Assembly: GCA_947292085.1 (NCBI GenBank) | Contig: CAMYPN010000006.1 | Coordinates: forward strand, 1 to 41,534 | DNA length: 41,534 nucleotides | Source of the DNA: an uncultured Gardnerella sp. | GTDB taxonomy: Bacteria > Actinomycetota > Actinomycetes > Actinomycetales > Bifidobacteriaceae | Direction of reading: 5' to 3' | In this document: positions 1-7,961 of the stretch, piece after piece | Layout: the number at the start of each line of letters is the position of its first letter | Position numbering within the stretch: the stretch's first letter is position 1 | Position numbers and translations under genes: made by a program | Notes under the pieces: generated by a model | Database searches by the model: none | Told to the model about the DNA's origin: nothing | The model's input: the letters and a program-made list of their open reading frames with translations, nothing else

Positions 1-44
1 CATCCTTATCAGGGATGCGCTCTAACCACCTGAGCTACGGGCCC
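1..44 (-). tRNA. tRNA-Ile (GAT), 5' part, cut by the window edge
   Basis: Read on the minus strand, the sequence starts with GGGCCCGTAGCTC, has a D-loop with GGTGGTTAGAG, and reaches an anticodon loop CTGATAA, giving anticodon GAT. The window ends just after the anticodon arm, so the T-arm and acceptor 3' half are missing. It lies downstream of dps in the same orientation, separated by a hairpin. Confidence 0.93.
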
Positions 45-45
45 A

Positions 46-70
46 ACTTGTATACCTAAAACATACAAGT
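46..70. repeat. Inverted repeat immediately upstream of tRNA-Ile
   Basis: ACTTGTAT (46-53) and ATACAAGT (63-70) form a perfect 8-bp inverted repeat with a 9-nt spacer. It begins 2 nt before the tRNA 5' end. It could fold as the 5' leader of the tRNA precursor or be a protein-binding site in the tRNA promoter. A TATACA element sits within the repeat on the minus strand, in a plausible -10 position. Confidence 0.45.
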
Positions 71-100
71 AGATACAGTAGCACACCCACAGAAAATGTC

Positions 101-147
101 AAACCGCAACACGCCATAAAATAAAAAATAGCATGTTGCGGTTTTTA
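101..147 (-). terminator. Hairpin downstream of dps, probable terminator
   Basis: AAACCGCAACA (101-111) pairs perfectly with TGTTGCGGTTT (134-144). T-rich sequence follows the stem in both directions, with the stronger T run on the plus strand. Its position after the dps stop suggests that it ends the dps transcript ahead of tRNA-Ile. Confidence 0.6.
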
Positions 148-196
148 ATTCATAAATTAATTATTACAGCAGAAAAGACTAGTATTTAGCCAAAAA

Positions 197-676
197 CTAC
201 TCCAAATGGCTGCGCATAAACCACTGGAACTTTTCCAACTGCTGCACATGATCTTGCATAATATTTGAACTAATAACATCAAGCTCATCAAGTTGAGTAA
301 TAGCTTTACGATCGTTAGCGATCATATCGTTATAGTATTCAATCAAAGCCTGCAAATACTCTTTTGTAGACTTTCGACCAGTCAAAGCAAAACGCTTCCA
401 AGTACGAACGCCAATAACATCGTCAGCGCGACCTAGCGGAGAACCACCAAGAGTTGCAATACGTTCTGCTGTCTCATCAGCCTGTGCTAAAACTTCAGCA
501 ACCTGTGGGTCAAGCATTTCATGCACGGCAATAAAATCTGGACCTGTTACGTTCCAATGAGCATGCTTAAGCAATAAAGCAGCTTCCTGCTCTTGGCTTA
601 AACGATTCTGCAAAATAGCAACAGTTTTTTCACTTGTCACTTCATCGAGACCTGGTAACACATGCATTAGAGTCAT
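197..676 (-). CDS. dps: Dps-family ferritin-like DNA/iron protection protein
   Basis: This 159-residue protein has the size of a Dps subunit. Dps forms a cytoplasmic dodecamer that oxidises Fe(II) with hydrogen peroxide, stores the iron and can shield DNA. The inter-subunit ferroxidase ligands are all present with canonical spacing: H40, H52, D56, D67 and E71, in the segment from HAHWNVTG to TAERIATLGG. The start is the ATG at 674-676, preceded on the minus strand by GGAAGGA; an internal ATG three codons later is possible but less well placed. There is no extended basic N-terminal tail, so DNA binding is not evident. The gene stands alone, behind the CNNM gene and ahead of tRNA-Ile. I see no convincing OxyR site upstream, only one degenerate half-match. 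Confidence 0.93.
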   Translation of the reverse strand: MTLMHVLPGLDEVTSEKTVAILQNRLSQEQEAALLLKHAHWNVTGPDFIAVHEMLDPQVAEVLAQADETAERIATLGGSPLGRADDVIGVRTWKRFALTGRKSTKEYLQALIEYYNDMIANDRKAITQLDELDVISSNIMQDHVQQLEKFQWFMRSHLE

Positions 677-797
677 TTAGACATCCTTCCGCTTATTTTT
701 CAACATGCAACTTAATACTAATTATGATTAACTATTGTTGCTTTACTGTTTTATTTTACATCCAAAAAATTAGAGTCAGCTGAAAAAGATTACTCCT

Positions 798-2123
798 TTA
801 AAGTTTATTTTCTTCAGCATCTTCCTTTTCTGCTTGCTTTCGAACTTCAATAGTTGCGATACGTCTTCCTTCCACTTCAGTCACAGTCATATCATATCCA
901 TCAGCATCATGAAGAACAGCGCCAACAGAGCCCATAGAACCAGTGTGAGCAAGGAAATATCCAGCTACCGTCTCGTAAGGGCCATCTTCAAGCTCTATTC
1001 CAGTAATATCAGCAAAATCTTCGATAGTCATTCCACCGTCAACAGTAGCAACGCCATTCACAAACACTGTTGATTTATTGGCATGATTCTGATCAGAACC
1101 GTCTGGCAAATCGTACTCGTCGCGAATATCACCAACAAGTTCTTCTGTCATATCCTCAAGCGTAACAATGCCATCTGTGCCGCCATACTCGTCTATAACA
1201 ACAGCTAAATGTATTCCACGCTTACGTAAAAGTTCCAAGCTAGGCAAAAGCTTAGAAGTACCAGGCAAACTAATACCTTCTCGAGTAACATCCGCAACTG
1301 TTTTTGCGTTCGGATTACGCACATCAAGCAAATCTCGAACATGTACAAAACCAATCACATCGTCAAAATCTTTCCCAGTAACAGGGTAGCGAGAGTACGG
1401 CAACTCGCGAATCTTCTTAGCCGCTTCTTCTAGACTTAAAGATCCTTCCAAAAACTCCACATCCGCACGAGGTCGCATTACTTCAGCAACAATAGTTTCA
1501 GAAGCGTCAAAAACATCATCCAAAATGTTACGCTCATCCTGGCTAAGTTTTTTATTTGAATTTACAAGAACTCGTAGCTCCTCGTCTGAAACTTCACTCT
1601 CTTTCTCATTCGGGTCAAAACCGAGAAGTCGAACAAAACCATTTGTATTTTTAGCAATAAGCCATATAAGAGGTTTACAAATTTTCGAGAAAATATCTAC
1701 AGCTGGTACAGTGGCCCTAGCGATTTGCTCAGCGCGCTGCATAGCGATACGTTTAGGAACAAGCTCTGAAATAACTATAGAACAGTACGAAATAATCAAA
1801 GTTAAAACGATTGTTGTAAGAGGTCCAGCAATATTTTTTGGAACACCCCACTCGTGCACATGTGGAACTACGCATGGAGCTATGGCAGATTCTCCAAAAG
1901 AAGCCGACAAGAATCCGGAAAGTGTTACGCCAATTTGCAAAGTTGATAAGAAAGTATTAGGATCTCTAGCTATTTTCGCAACCCTAGCACCTCTAGAATC
2001 TTGCAATTCCATGCGATCTATTTGTGAACTTCTAAGGCTAACTAATGCAAGCTCTGTGGCCGCAAAAACGGAACCAAAAAGCAGAAAAACAAAAATCAGC
2101 GCAATATTTAAACCCAGAGCCAT
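798..2123 (-). CDS. CNNM/CorC-family membrane protein (hemolysin family, CBS domains)
   Basis: A 441-residue membrane protein of the HlyC/CorC or CNNM family, linked in other bacteria to Mg2+ (and Co2+) efflux or tolerance. The order visible is a DUF21/CNNM transmembrane domain (about residues 1-185, with hydrophobic helices starting at residue 5), two CBS domains (about 212-335, with VMRPRADV and VVIDEYGGTDGIVTLED), and a C-terminal CorC_HlyC domain (about 350-430). The HlyC name is historical and does not imply haemolytic activity. The start ATG at 2121-2123 has only a weak ribosome-binding site. It follows the DUF1980 gene by 68 bases on the same strand, so co-transcription is possible. 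Transported ion is not shown by the sequence. Confidence 0.88.
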   Translation of the reverse strand: MALGLNIALIFVFLLFGSVFAATELALVSLRSSQIDRMELQDSRGARVAKIARDPNTFLSTLQIGVTLSGFLSASFGESAIAPCVVPHVHEWGVPKNIAGPLTTIVLTLIISYCSIVISELVPKRIAMQRAEQIARATVPAVDIFSKICKPLIWLIAKNTNGFVRLLGFDPNEKESEVSDEELRVLVNSNKKLSQDERNILDDVFDASETIVAEVMRPRADVEFLEGSLSLEEAAKKIRELPYSRYPVTGKDFDDVIGFVHVRDLLDVRNPNAKTVADVTREGISLPGTSKLLPSLELLRKRGIHLAVVIDEYGGTDGIVTLEDMTEELVGDIRDEYDLPDGSDQNHANKSTVFVNGVATVDGGMTIEDFADITGIELEDGPYETVAGYFLAHTGSMGSVGAVLHDADGYDMTVTEVEGRRIATIEVRKQAEKEDAEENKL

Positions 2124-2191
2124 ATTTGCTATCTTAGTTGACTTCTGGCTGATATCAATACAATAATTTGTGAAACAAAATATAAAAACAG

Positions 2192-2956
2192 TTACGGTCT
2201 ATAAAAATATCCTGTTGGAATTTTTTTAACTTCACTGACTGACACTAATTTAAGTACAGAGCCGTAATGCTGGTAGCCGGGTATGCCAATATTTCCTTTA
2301 CTAACAGTGGCAACAAGACTAATCCACTTATGCTCATTAAGTCTCGTTTTTTGTGAAGACTCAACTACAAAACCAAATGGTGACATATCCAAAATGCAGC
2401 AAGACATAAATTGTCTAGAAATACGAAATTGATTAACACCCAAAGTGTTATTTCGACTTACAAAACCATTAACTATTATTCGGTACCCCAAATATTTTTT
2501 TTGATTATGATCAATTTCGTCATACCATAAACCAAAATCGTCGTCGCTAATTCGAATAGTACGATTTTTTTCGTCTAATCCGCGCAACTTGTGCACGCCA
2601 ACTTCTTTTCTTATAGCTATAGCTCTGCCCCCAGAATATTGATCAAAACCATCTAAACTACGAGAATTTTGAGCATTGCTTAAAGGTATGACTATAAGAA
2701 GAGTTGGAACTACTAGCGCAACAAAAATTCTAAACGAATCTTTTGCACTAAAATTAAACATTCCAAAAGCTGCGCATATAGACAAAACCAGTAAAAGAAA
2801 AGACGCTAATAAAAGATACAAATATGCGCGAGGAGTGGTAAGCACAGTGTAGCTTCCAGAAAAAGCACTTATCGCAAGAGATAATGAAAAACAAAATAAG
2901 CATAATGCTGAAACATAATCAGCAAACTTTGGCCACTTGTGACTATTTTCTACCAT
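2192..2956 (-). CDS. DUF1980 / TIGR03943-family membrane protein, partner of the upstream permease
   Basis: This resembles the TIGR03943 (DUF1980, YcgQ-like) family, which is nearly always encoded beside a DUF318 permease. The N-terminal third has three hydrophobic segments; the soluble C-terminal part ends in the family signature around RQFMSCCILDMSPFG, with the Cys-Cys pair conserved, and a final beta-rich region. I place the start at the ATG at 2954-2956. It overlaps the permease stop codon (ATGGTAG arrangement) and has GGGGAAG at a proper distance; a longer reading frame to 3004 exists but would lie inside the permease gene. The overlap suggests translational coupling. Biochemical function of the family is not established; zinc or other metal homeostasis is a frequent proposal from gene context. 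Confidence 0.8.
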   Translation of the reverse strand: MVENSHKWPKFADYVSALCLFCFSLSLAISAFSGSYTVLTTPRAYLYLLLASFLLLVLSICAAFGMFNFSAKDSFRIFVALVVPTLLIVIPLSNAQNSRSLDGFDQYSGGRAIAIRKEVGVHKLRGLDEKNRTIRISDDDFGLWYDEIDHNQKKYLGYRIIVNGFVSRNNTLGVNQFRISRQFMSCCILDMSPFGFVVESSQKTRLNEHKWISLVATVSKGNIGIPGYQHYGSVLKLVSVSEVKKIPTGYFYRP

Positions 2957-4053
2957 AGTGCACTTCCCCAAGCAAAGTTTGTTAGCAAGGCAGCAAAAAA
3001 GCACATTATAGCAATAGTTAAAGTAAGTCTTAATACAAATTTAGCTTTGCAATCTGAAACCAGCATAAGCGTATTTTTTAAATCTAACATAGGTCCAAAA
3101 AGCAAAAATACCATTACAGAAGACATGGGTAGAGAAGCGGCCAAACTACGAGCTATAACAGCATCAGAGCTTGAGCATAAAGAACTTGCGTAAGCAACCA
3201 GCATCATTGCTGGTATAGCTACAAGTGCGGTAGTGGCATTAATACGAGATGCGGGATCGCTTCCAAGCCACGCGCGTATAAGAGAAGCAACAGCAGTTCC
3301 AAAAACAATTATTGGCAAAAGAACAAGAATATCTCCCATTAAATGCTTCACGTAACGTTTAATATCGCCTATAAACGAGCGGTTTATGGGAATTGGACTA
3401 TTATGCTCACAGCAAGCACAATCAACATCTGACATTATTTTTTCTCGCAAAACTGGTGTTTTCTGTGGAAATATTACGAAACTTAATCCAACTAGTATTG
3501 CAACGGCAACGCCTAAAGCAATGCGCATAATTACGATTGCGGGAACATCGTAGAAAGCGTACCAAGTTGCCCAAATAGATATTGGATTTACAACAGGAAC
3601 AGCGCACAAAAACGTTACAGCACAAGATAATGGAAGTTTACGTGCAACTAATCGTGAAAAAGTAGGAACTATTACACAATCACAAACAGGTACACAAACT
3701 CCAGCTATAATTGCGAGCAAAAATCCGCCAGCAGTAGACTTAGGAGCATGCTTTTCAATATATTTTGAAGTCACCCAAGTTTCAACCGCAGCAGAGACTA
3801 AAGCGCCAATAAGAGTAAAAGGAACTGCTTGAAGAAGCAATCCGGATATACCTCTTGTAGTTGCATCTATGAGCAGCCAAGGATTTTTTGCTTGCAAGGC
3901 TGGAGCCATAGCAATAAGAAGAGCGAGAATAGGCGTTCCAGCTATAAGATACAGGTAATTTGCTGAACTTTCGCGAGTTTTTTTAGAAAACTTACTGCGT
4001 TGTGAACACGCGCAATTTACAGGCGAAGAACTTGCGCTCATTTGTTTTCCCAT
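2950..4053 (-). CDS. DUF318-family permease (YcgR/ArsP-like) with cysteine motifs
   Basis: A 367-residue polytopic protein of the DUF318 permease family. The conserved region GVCVPVCDCVIVPTFSR lies at about residues 121-137 in a membrane segment, followed by AVPVVNPISIWATWYAF. Two further Cys clusters are visible: CACSQ near residue 14 and CACCEH about 220 residues in, within a central hydrophilic loop between two membrane halves. These could bind a soft metal, but the substrate is unknown. ArsP members of the wider family export trivalent organoarsenicals; others sit in zinc-regulated clusters. The ATG at 4053 and a second ATG at 4041 (with GGGAAA upstream) are both possible starts. The carbonic anhydrase gene ends 18 bases upstream and the DUF1980 gene overlaps the stop, so the three form an operon. 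Confidence 0.82.
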   Translation of the reverse strand: MGKQMSASSSPVNCACSQRSKFSKKTRESSANYLYLIAGTPILALLIAMAPALQAKNPWLLIDATTRGISGLLLQAVPFTLIGALVSAAVETWVTSKYIEKHAPKSTAGGFLLAIIAGVCVPVCDCVIVPTFSRLVARKLPLSCAVTFLCAVPVVNPISIWATWYAFYDVPAIVIMRIALGVAVAILVGLSFVIFPQKTPVLREKIMSDVDCACCEHNSPIPINRSFIGDIKRYVKHLMGDILVLLPIIVFGTAVASLIRAWLGSDPASRINATTALVAIPAMMLVAYASSLCSSSDAVIARSLAASLPMSSVMVFLLFGPMLDLKNTLMLVSDCKAKFVLRLTLTIAIMCFFAALLTNFAWGSALW

Positions 4054-4071
4054 TATTTTAAAAACTTTAAG

Positions 4072-4719
4072 TCAGCACGAAAGCATTTCAACAAGACCGT
4101 CACTCATGCGGTATCTTGCGCCAACTATCATTAATTGATCGTTGAAAACAGCTTCACGAATAATTTGAGATTTATCACAAATATCAGCTAGAACATTAGA
4201 AATGTGGATGCGCTCAATATCATCAGTTCCAAGCTCTTCTTCAATACCCGAAACAACTGCTGGGCCTAAATAGCGCACCAAGATTGAGTCTGAAGACTCA
4301 ACCATATCGCTCGCAATTTCTTCGCCATACTGATCAACAAGTTGCAAAACTTTCTGCAAAACAGCTTTTACAGCCCCGCAATGTTCGTGTCCTAGTACGA
4401 TAAGTACTTTCACTCCCAAATCAGCTACAGCGTATTCTAAAGTCTCTATAACAGCGTCGTCTACGGTTTCGCCAGCCGTTCGTACAGAAAAAATATCCCC
4501 AAGTCCTGCATCAAAAACAAATTCTGGAGCTACTCTCGAATCTGCACAAGAAAGCACCACAGTTCCCGGATTTTGACCATTAATAAGTGATTCGCGAGTT
4601 TTACTATCTACTCCGGCGTGAGAAGATTTATTCTGTGCAAATCTGCGATTTCCTGCAAGAAGCGAACTCAATATTGATGTTGCTAACAAGGAATCTTCAC
4701 TAATTGAATTATCTTGCAT
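4072..4719 (-). CDS. Beta-class carbonic anhydrase
   Basis: A 215-residue cytosolic beta-carbonic anhydrase that interconverts CO2 and bicarbonate. The zinc-site residues are visible: C58 with the D60/R62 dyad in LSCADSRVAP, and H111 and C114 in GHEHCGAV. There is no signal peptide. The ATG at 4717-4719 follows AAGAGG with normal spacing. It is the first gene of an operon with the DUF318 permease and DUF1980 protein. The gene is adjacent to, and on the same strand as, ppc, whose product consumes bicarbonate; an intergenic hairpin separates the two. The metabolic link to PEP carboxylase is plausible, but the operon link is to the permease pair. Confidence 0.93.
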   Translation of the reverse strand: MQDNSISEDSLLATSILSSLLAGNRRFAQNKSSHAGVDSKTRESLINGQNPGTVVLSCADSRVAPEFVFDAGLGDIFSVRTAGETVDDAVIETLEYAVADLGVKVLIVLGHEHCGAVKAVLQKVLQLVDQYGEEIASDMVESSDSILVRYLGPAVVSGIEEELGTDDIERIHISNVLADICDKSQIIREAVFNDQLMIVGARYRMSDGLVEMLSC

Positions 4720-4876
4720 AATAACCTCTTAGTACGGAGCTAAAACAAGCTTTTTTATTACCTACAACATTCTATATTCACAAAGACGTTTAGCGAAAGA
4801 TGCTTAAAATAAGATACTCAAAAATAAAATGCTTAGAAATAAGAACATAAGCGAAAATAAAATAAGCAAATATAAG

Positions 4877-4940
4877 AAAACCTTCGCAAGCTAAATTGAA
4901 AAATAAAATTAATTAATCAAATAGCAATGCGAAGGCTTTC
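4877..4940 (-). terminator. Long-loop hairpin downstream of ppc
   Basis: AAACCTTCGCA (from about 4879) and TGCGAAGGCTTT (from 4928) are inverted copies separated by roughly 38 A+T-rich bases. On the minus strand the second arm runs into TTTTC and T-rich sequence, fitting a terminator for ppc. The loop is unusually large for an intrinsic terminator. The rest of the interval to 4719 is A+T-rich, with degenerate repeats of the type ATGCTTAGAAATAAGA. Confidence 0.5.
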
Positions 4941-4962
4941 TCAACACTGAAACCTTTTAAAA

Positions 4963-7719
4963 TCATCCAGTATTCTGCAAGCCTGCAGCAACACCAGAAA
5001 CAGTGCACAAGATAAGGTAAATAAACTCTGCCTGCTGGCTTTCGCTCAATTCTTCCTTATCTACTTTGTTGCGAAGTTTGCGCAAAGCAAGTGACTGAAT
5101 CACAGACAAAGCATCAACATACGGCGAACGCACGCGAATTGCTTGGCCGAGAACATGACGATGCTGCAGCGGCCACTTATCGTCAACTATCTGCAAAACC
5201 CACTTGCGAGTAAGCTGCATTTCCGAAAGCACTTTATCGCTCAAATCTTCGCGATCTCCAAGGCTTAAGTACATGCGAGCAATACGCTCATCCGTTTTAG
5301 CCAAAGACATCTCAATGTTGTCAATAAAAGTACTAAACAGCGGCCACTCTTCGTAAGCGCGACGCAAAGTTTCCAAATCGCCAAACTTTTCGCAAGCTGT
5401 ACCCAAGCCGTACCATGCAGCAAGATTAATGCGAGCCTGTGCCCAAGAGAACACCCACGGAATAGTACGCAAGTCATCCAAAGACTTTGCGCCCAAACCA
5501 CGTTTTGCAGGGCGAGAACCGATTGGGAGCAAACCAATCTCACTTAGCGGTGTAACTGTAGAGAACCACGGAGTGAAATCATCTGTTTGAAGCAAATCAA
5601 GGAAACGCTCATGAGCTGCAACATCAAGCTTTTGCGCCATATCAGCATACTTGTGTGTCATCTCAGTATTTGTTTTCTCAACGCTTGGCGAAGACTGAAG
5701 CAAAGTTGCAGCAGCAACAGACTCTAAGTGACGAATTGCTAAAATTGGGTTACCGTAACGCGCAAAAATAACTTCGCCCTGTTCGGTTAACTTAAATCGG
5801 CAATTGACGGAACCAACAGGTTGAGCAAGAACTGCACGGTTTGCAGGACCGCCACCGCGGCCAACGGCGCCACCGCGTCCGTGGAAAAGCGTCAAATCAA
5901 TATCGTGCTTCTTAGCCCACTTAGCTATACGCTCCTGAGCAGAGTGCAAAGCCAGAGTTGCGGAAGTAGGGCCGGCATCCTTGGAAGAATCCGAGTAGCC
6001 AAGCATAACTTCCATCTTGCGACCAGTAGCCTTAAGACGAGCCTGAACTTCAGGAATCTTAATAATCTCCTCAAGCACGTTCACAGAGTTCTGCAAATCT
6101 TCCAACTGCTCAAACAGTGGAATAACGTCGAGAGTTGGCGCATCCTGTGGGTGAGCGAAAGCAAGACGATTTAATTCAAACACGTCACGAACATGCTGAG
6201 CAGACTTTGCGAAGGAAATAATATAACGGCGAGCAGCGCGCATACCGTTACGCTTCTGAATTGCTCCCAAAGCGCGGAAAGTATCAAGAACTTCGCGAGT
6301 CATAGGCTGAAGTGGACCGCGCTCACCGTGTAATCCGTGCTCACGAATATCTTCCAAAGCACGAGAATGTACAAGAGAATGCTGGCGGAATTCCATTTCA
6401 ACCATGTGGAATCCGAAGGTTTGCGCTTGCCAAATCAAATCTTGCAAAGGACCGTAAGCGGCTCGAGGATCTCCACCTTCAGCAAGTGAACGCTGAACAA
6501 TATGTAAATCTTCAATAAAATCTTCGCAAGAATGATACATCAAATCTGTATCGCGGCTAATCGTACGATGTAAACGATCAGCCATAACAAGCATCACGGC
6601 GCGATGCGGTTCGCTATTAGAAACATCTGATGCGCTCTCTGTGAGCTGTTCGCTCATCTCACGCTGACGATTCCACAACTCAAGAAGTTCTATACTTGGT
6701 GGCGTTGTGCGAGTTTCCATAGTCAAGCATTTGCCGACTTCGCGAGTACGAGCTTCTAAAGCAGTCAAAACATGATCGCTAAACTTGCGTGCAACTTGAC
6801 GGCTTACTTTAGCAGTAACATTCGGGTTTCCATCGCGGTCGGAACCAATCCAGCTACCTGGGTGGAAGAAAGCAGGGCAGCGAGGTGGAACCAAGCCGGC
6901 TTTCTTACCGAGCAGCCAGTCGTCAAATCTGCGATAAACCAGCGGAATTGTATCGAACAAGGTTGCGTCAAAAATATCAAGAATTGTATCTGCTTCTTCA
7001 ACAGGAGTTGGCTTCTTCAAAGCTATAGGAGAAGTGCGAAGCAAAGCGTCAATCTCGTTATACAAACGACGATAATTTTCGCGCTTATCAGATCCGCCAA
7101 GTCTATCATGTTCGCTTAAAAGCTTAGAAATACGGCGAATCTTACCAGCAACAGCTTTACGACGAGCTTCAGTTGGGTGAGCTGTGAAAACAGGATGGAA
7201 TTCAAGTTTTGAAAGCAATTCCTTGGCTTCAGCAGGACCCATTTCTGTAAGAAGTTTGTGATACGCGCAAGTCAACTCATTAACTGGATCTACAGGATTT
7301 GCATCGCTTACTTCACACTCACGTTGGTGCAGAACAGAAACGCGATAATTCTCTTCGCACAAATTTGCCAGGTGGAAGTATGTTGCAAAAGCGCGCGCAA
7401 GTAGCTGCATATCAGGCAATTCCATGCCGTTAATTTTTTCAACAGCCTTGCTTAGACCATCATCGGCAGTAGATTCTGCATCAACCATTTGTGCAAAATG
7501 TGCAGAGCTTGCTTCTACAGCGTTTAGACGTACTTCATCGAATACTGCAAGCAATTTTTCATCAAATTCTCCAAGAACATCGCGAAGAATATGCAAGCAC
7601 AAATCCATGTCTTGCTTAAGCGATTCTGGAAGGTCACGCTCCTCTGGTCCTTTTCGACCTAAACCAGACGTCACAATAGTGGCGTCTGCTGGATTGACCT
7701 GTTGATTTTGATCAGCCAT
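4963..7719 (-). CDS. ppc: Phosphoenolpyruvate carboxylase
   Basis: A 918-residue PEP carboxylase, full length for the bacterial enzyme. It carboxylates PEP with bicarbonate to give oxaloacetate, the main anaplerotic route in organisms with an incomplete citric acid cycle. Catalytic motifs are intact: FTAHPTEARR with H181, GSDRDGNPNVT, LGYSDSSKDAGP, FHGRGGAVGRGGGP, and the C-terminal QNTG typical of the active-site tail. The ATG at 7717-7719 is preceded by a near-perfect ribosome-binding site (AAGGAGGT). The gene is divergent from the exporter gene and has a leader with a GC-rich hairpin. The hairpin at 4877-4940 probably ends its transcript. Confidence 0.98.
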   Translation of the reverse strand: MADQNQQVNPADATIVTSGLGRKGPEERDLPESLKQDMDLCLHILRDVLGEFDEKLLAVFDEVRLNAVEASSAHFAQMVDAESTADDGLSKAVEKINGMELPDMQLLARAFATYFHLANLCEENYRVSVLHQRECEVSDANPVDPVNELTCAYHKLLTEMGPAEAKELLSKLEFHPVFTAHPTEARRKAVAGKIRRISKLLSEHDRLGGSDKRENYRRLYNEIDALLRTSPIALKKPTPVEEADTILDIFDATLFDTIPLVYRRFDDWLLGKKAGLVPPRCPAFFHPGSWIGSDRDGNPNVTAKVSRQVARKFSDHVLTALEARTREVGKCLTMETRTTPPSIELLELWNRQREMSEQLTESASDVSNSEPHRAVMLVMADRLHRTISRDTDLMYHSCEDFIEDLHIVQRSLAEGGDPRAAYGPLQDLIWQAQTFGFHMVEMEFRQHSLVHSRALEDIREHGLHGERGPLQPMTREVLDTFRALGAIQKRNGMRAARRYIISFAKSAQHVRDVFELNRLAFAHPQDAPTLDVIPLFEQLEDLQNSVNVLEEIIKIPEVQARLKATGRKMEVMLGYSDSSKDAGPTSATLALHSAQERIAKWAKKHDIDLTLFHGRGGAVGRGGGPANRAVLAQPVGSVNCRFKLTEQGEVIFARYGNPILAIRHLESVAAATLLQSSPSVEKTNTEMTHKYADMAQKLDVAAHERFLDLLQTDDFTPWFSTVTPLSEIGLLPIGSRPAKRGLGAKSLDDLRTIPWVFSWAQARINLAAWYGLGTACEKFGDLETLRRAYEEWPLFSTFIDNIEMSLAKTDERIARMYLSLGDREDLSDKVLSEMQLTRKWVLQIVDDKWPLQHRHVLGQAIRVRSPYVDALSVIQSLALRKLRNKVDKEELSESQQAEFIYLILCTVSGVAAGLQNTG

Positions 7720-7764
7720 CAGACCTCCTTACGCCAGTCATAAGGTTGCTCGGTCAGCTGACTT

Positions 7765-7781
7765 CCGCGGCTCCTCCGCGG
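7765..7781 (-). promoter_or_regulatory. GC-rich palindromic hairpin in the ppc leader
   Basis: Two copies of the self-complementary hexamer CCGCGG (7765-7770 and 7776-7781) flank a 5-nt spacer in an otherwise A+T-rich intergenic region. On the ppc strand the spacer reads AGGAG. The element lies about 45-60 nt upstream of the ppc start, between a palindromic TCAGCTGA and the ribosome-binding site. It may fold in the mRNA leader or bind a protein. No known riboswitch is recognised. Confidence 0.4.
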
Positions 7782-7944
7782 TTATGTAGGTCAAAAGTTG
7801 CGAGCCCACAGCCTCTGTTTCCAGCGAGATACCAACATAATTGTTAAACTACCACCGGACTGAAAATTAATACGCAAGCTAAATTGAGCTTAATTGGGTT
7901 TAATTGAGCTAAATAATAAACCTGATCTAGGTAACGGTAGTGCG

Positions 7945-7961
7945 TATACTGAAAAATTGTG
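7945..7961 (+). promoter_or_regulatory. -10 element immediately before the exporter start (leaderless transcript)
   Basis: TATACT at 7945-7950 is followed by only 8 nt before the GTG start at 7959-7961. A transcript starting the usual 6-8 nt after this element would begin at or next to the start codon. There is no Shine-Dalgarno sequence. A clear -35 box is not visible. Upstream, inverted and repeated TTGAGCT/AATTGAGCT sequences lie at about 7870-7915. Confidence 0.55.

Noticed and set aside
721..735. Possible OxyR site upstream of dps (ATTATGATTAACTAT)
   Set aside because: Only one side has the CTAT/ATAG tetramer; the other reads ATTA. A single half-match is expected by chance in A+T-rich DNA.
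1525..2166. A 213-codon plus-strand frame opposite the CNNM gene
   Set aside because: Ser/Arg-rich shadow translation without domains; the minus-strand gene is well supported.
2957..3004. Extension of the DUF1980 gene into the permease gene
   Set aside because: The ATG at 2956 has a ribosome-binding site and makes the usual stop-start overlap; the extension is Cys-rich and not family-like.
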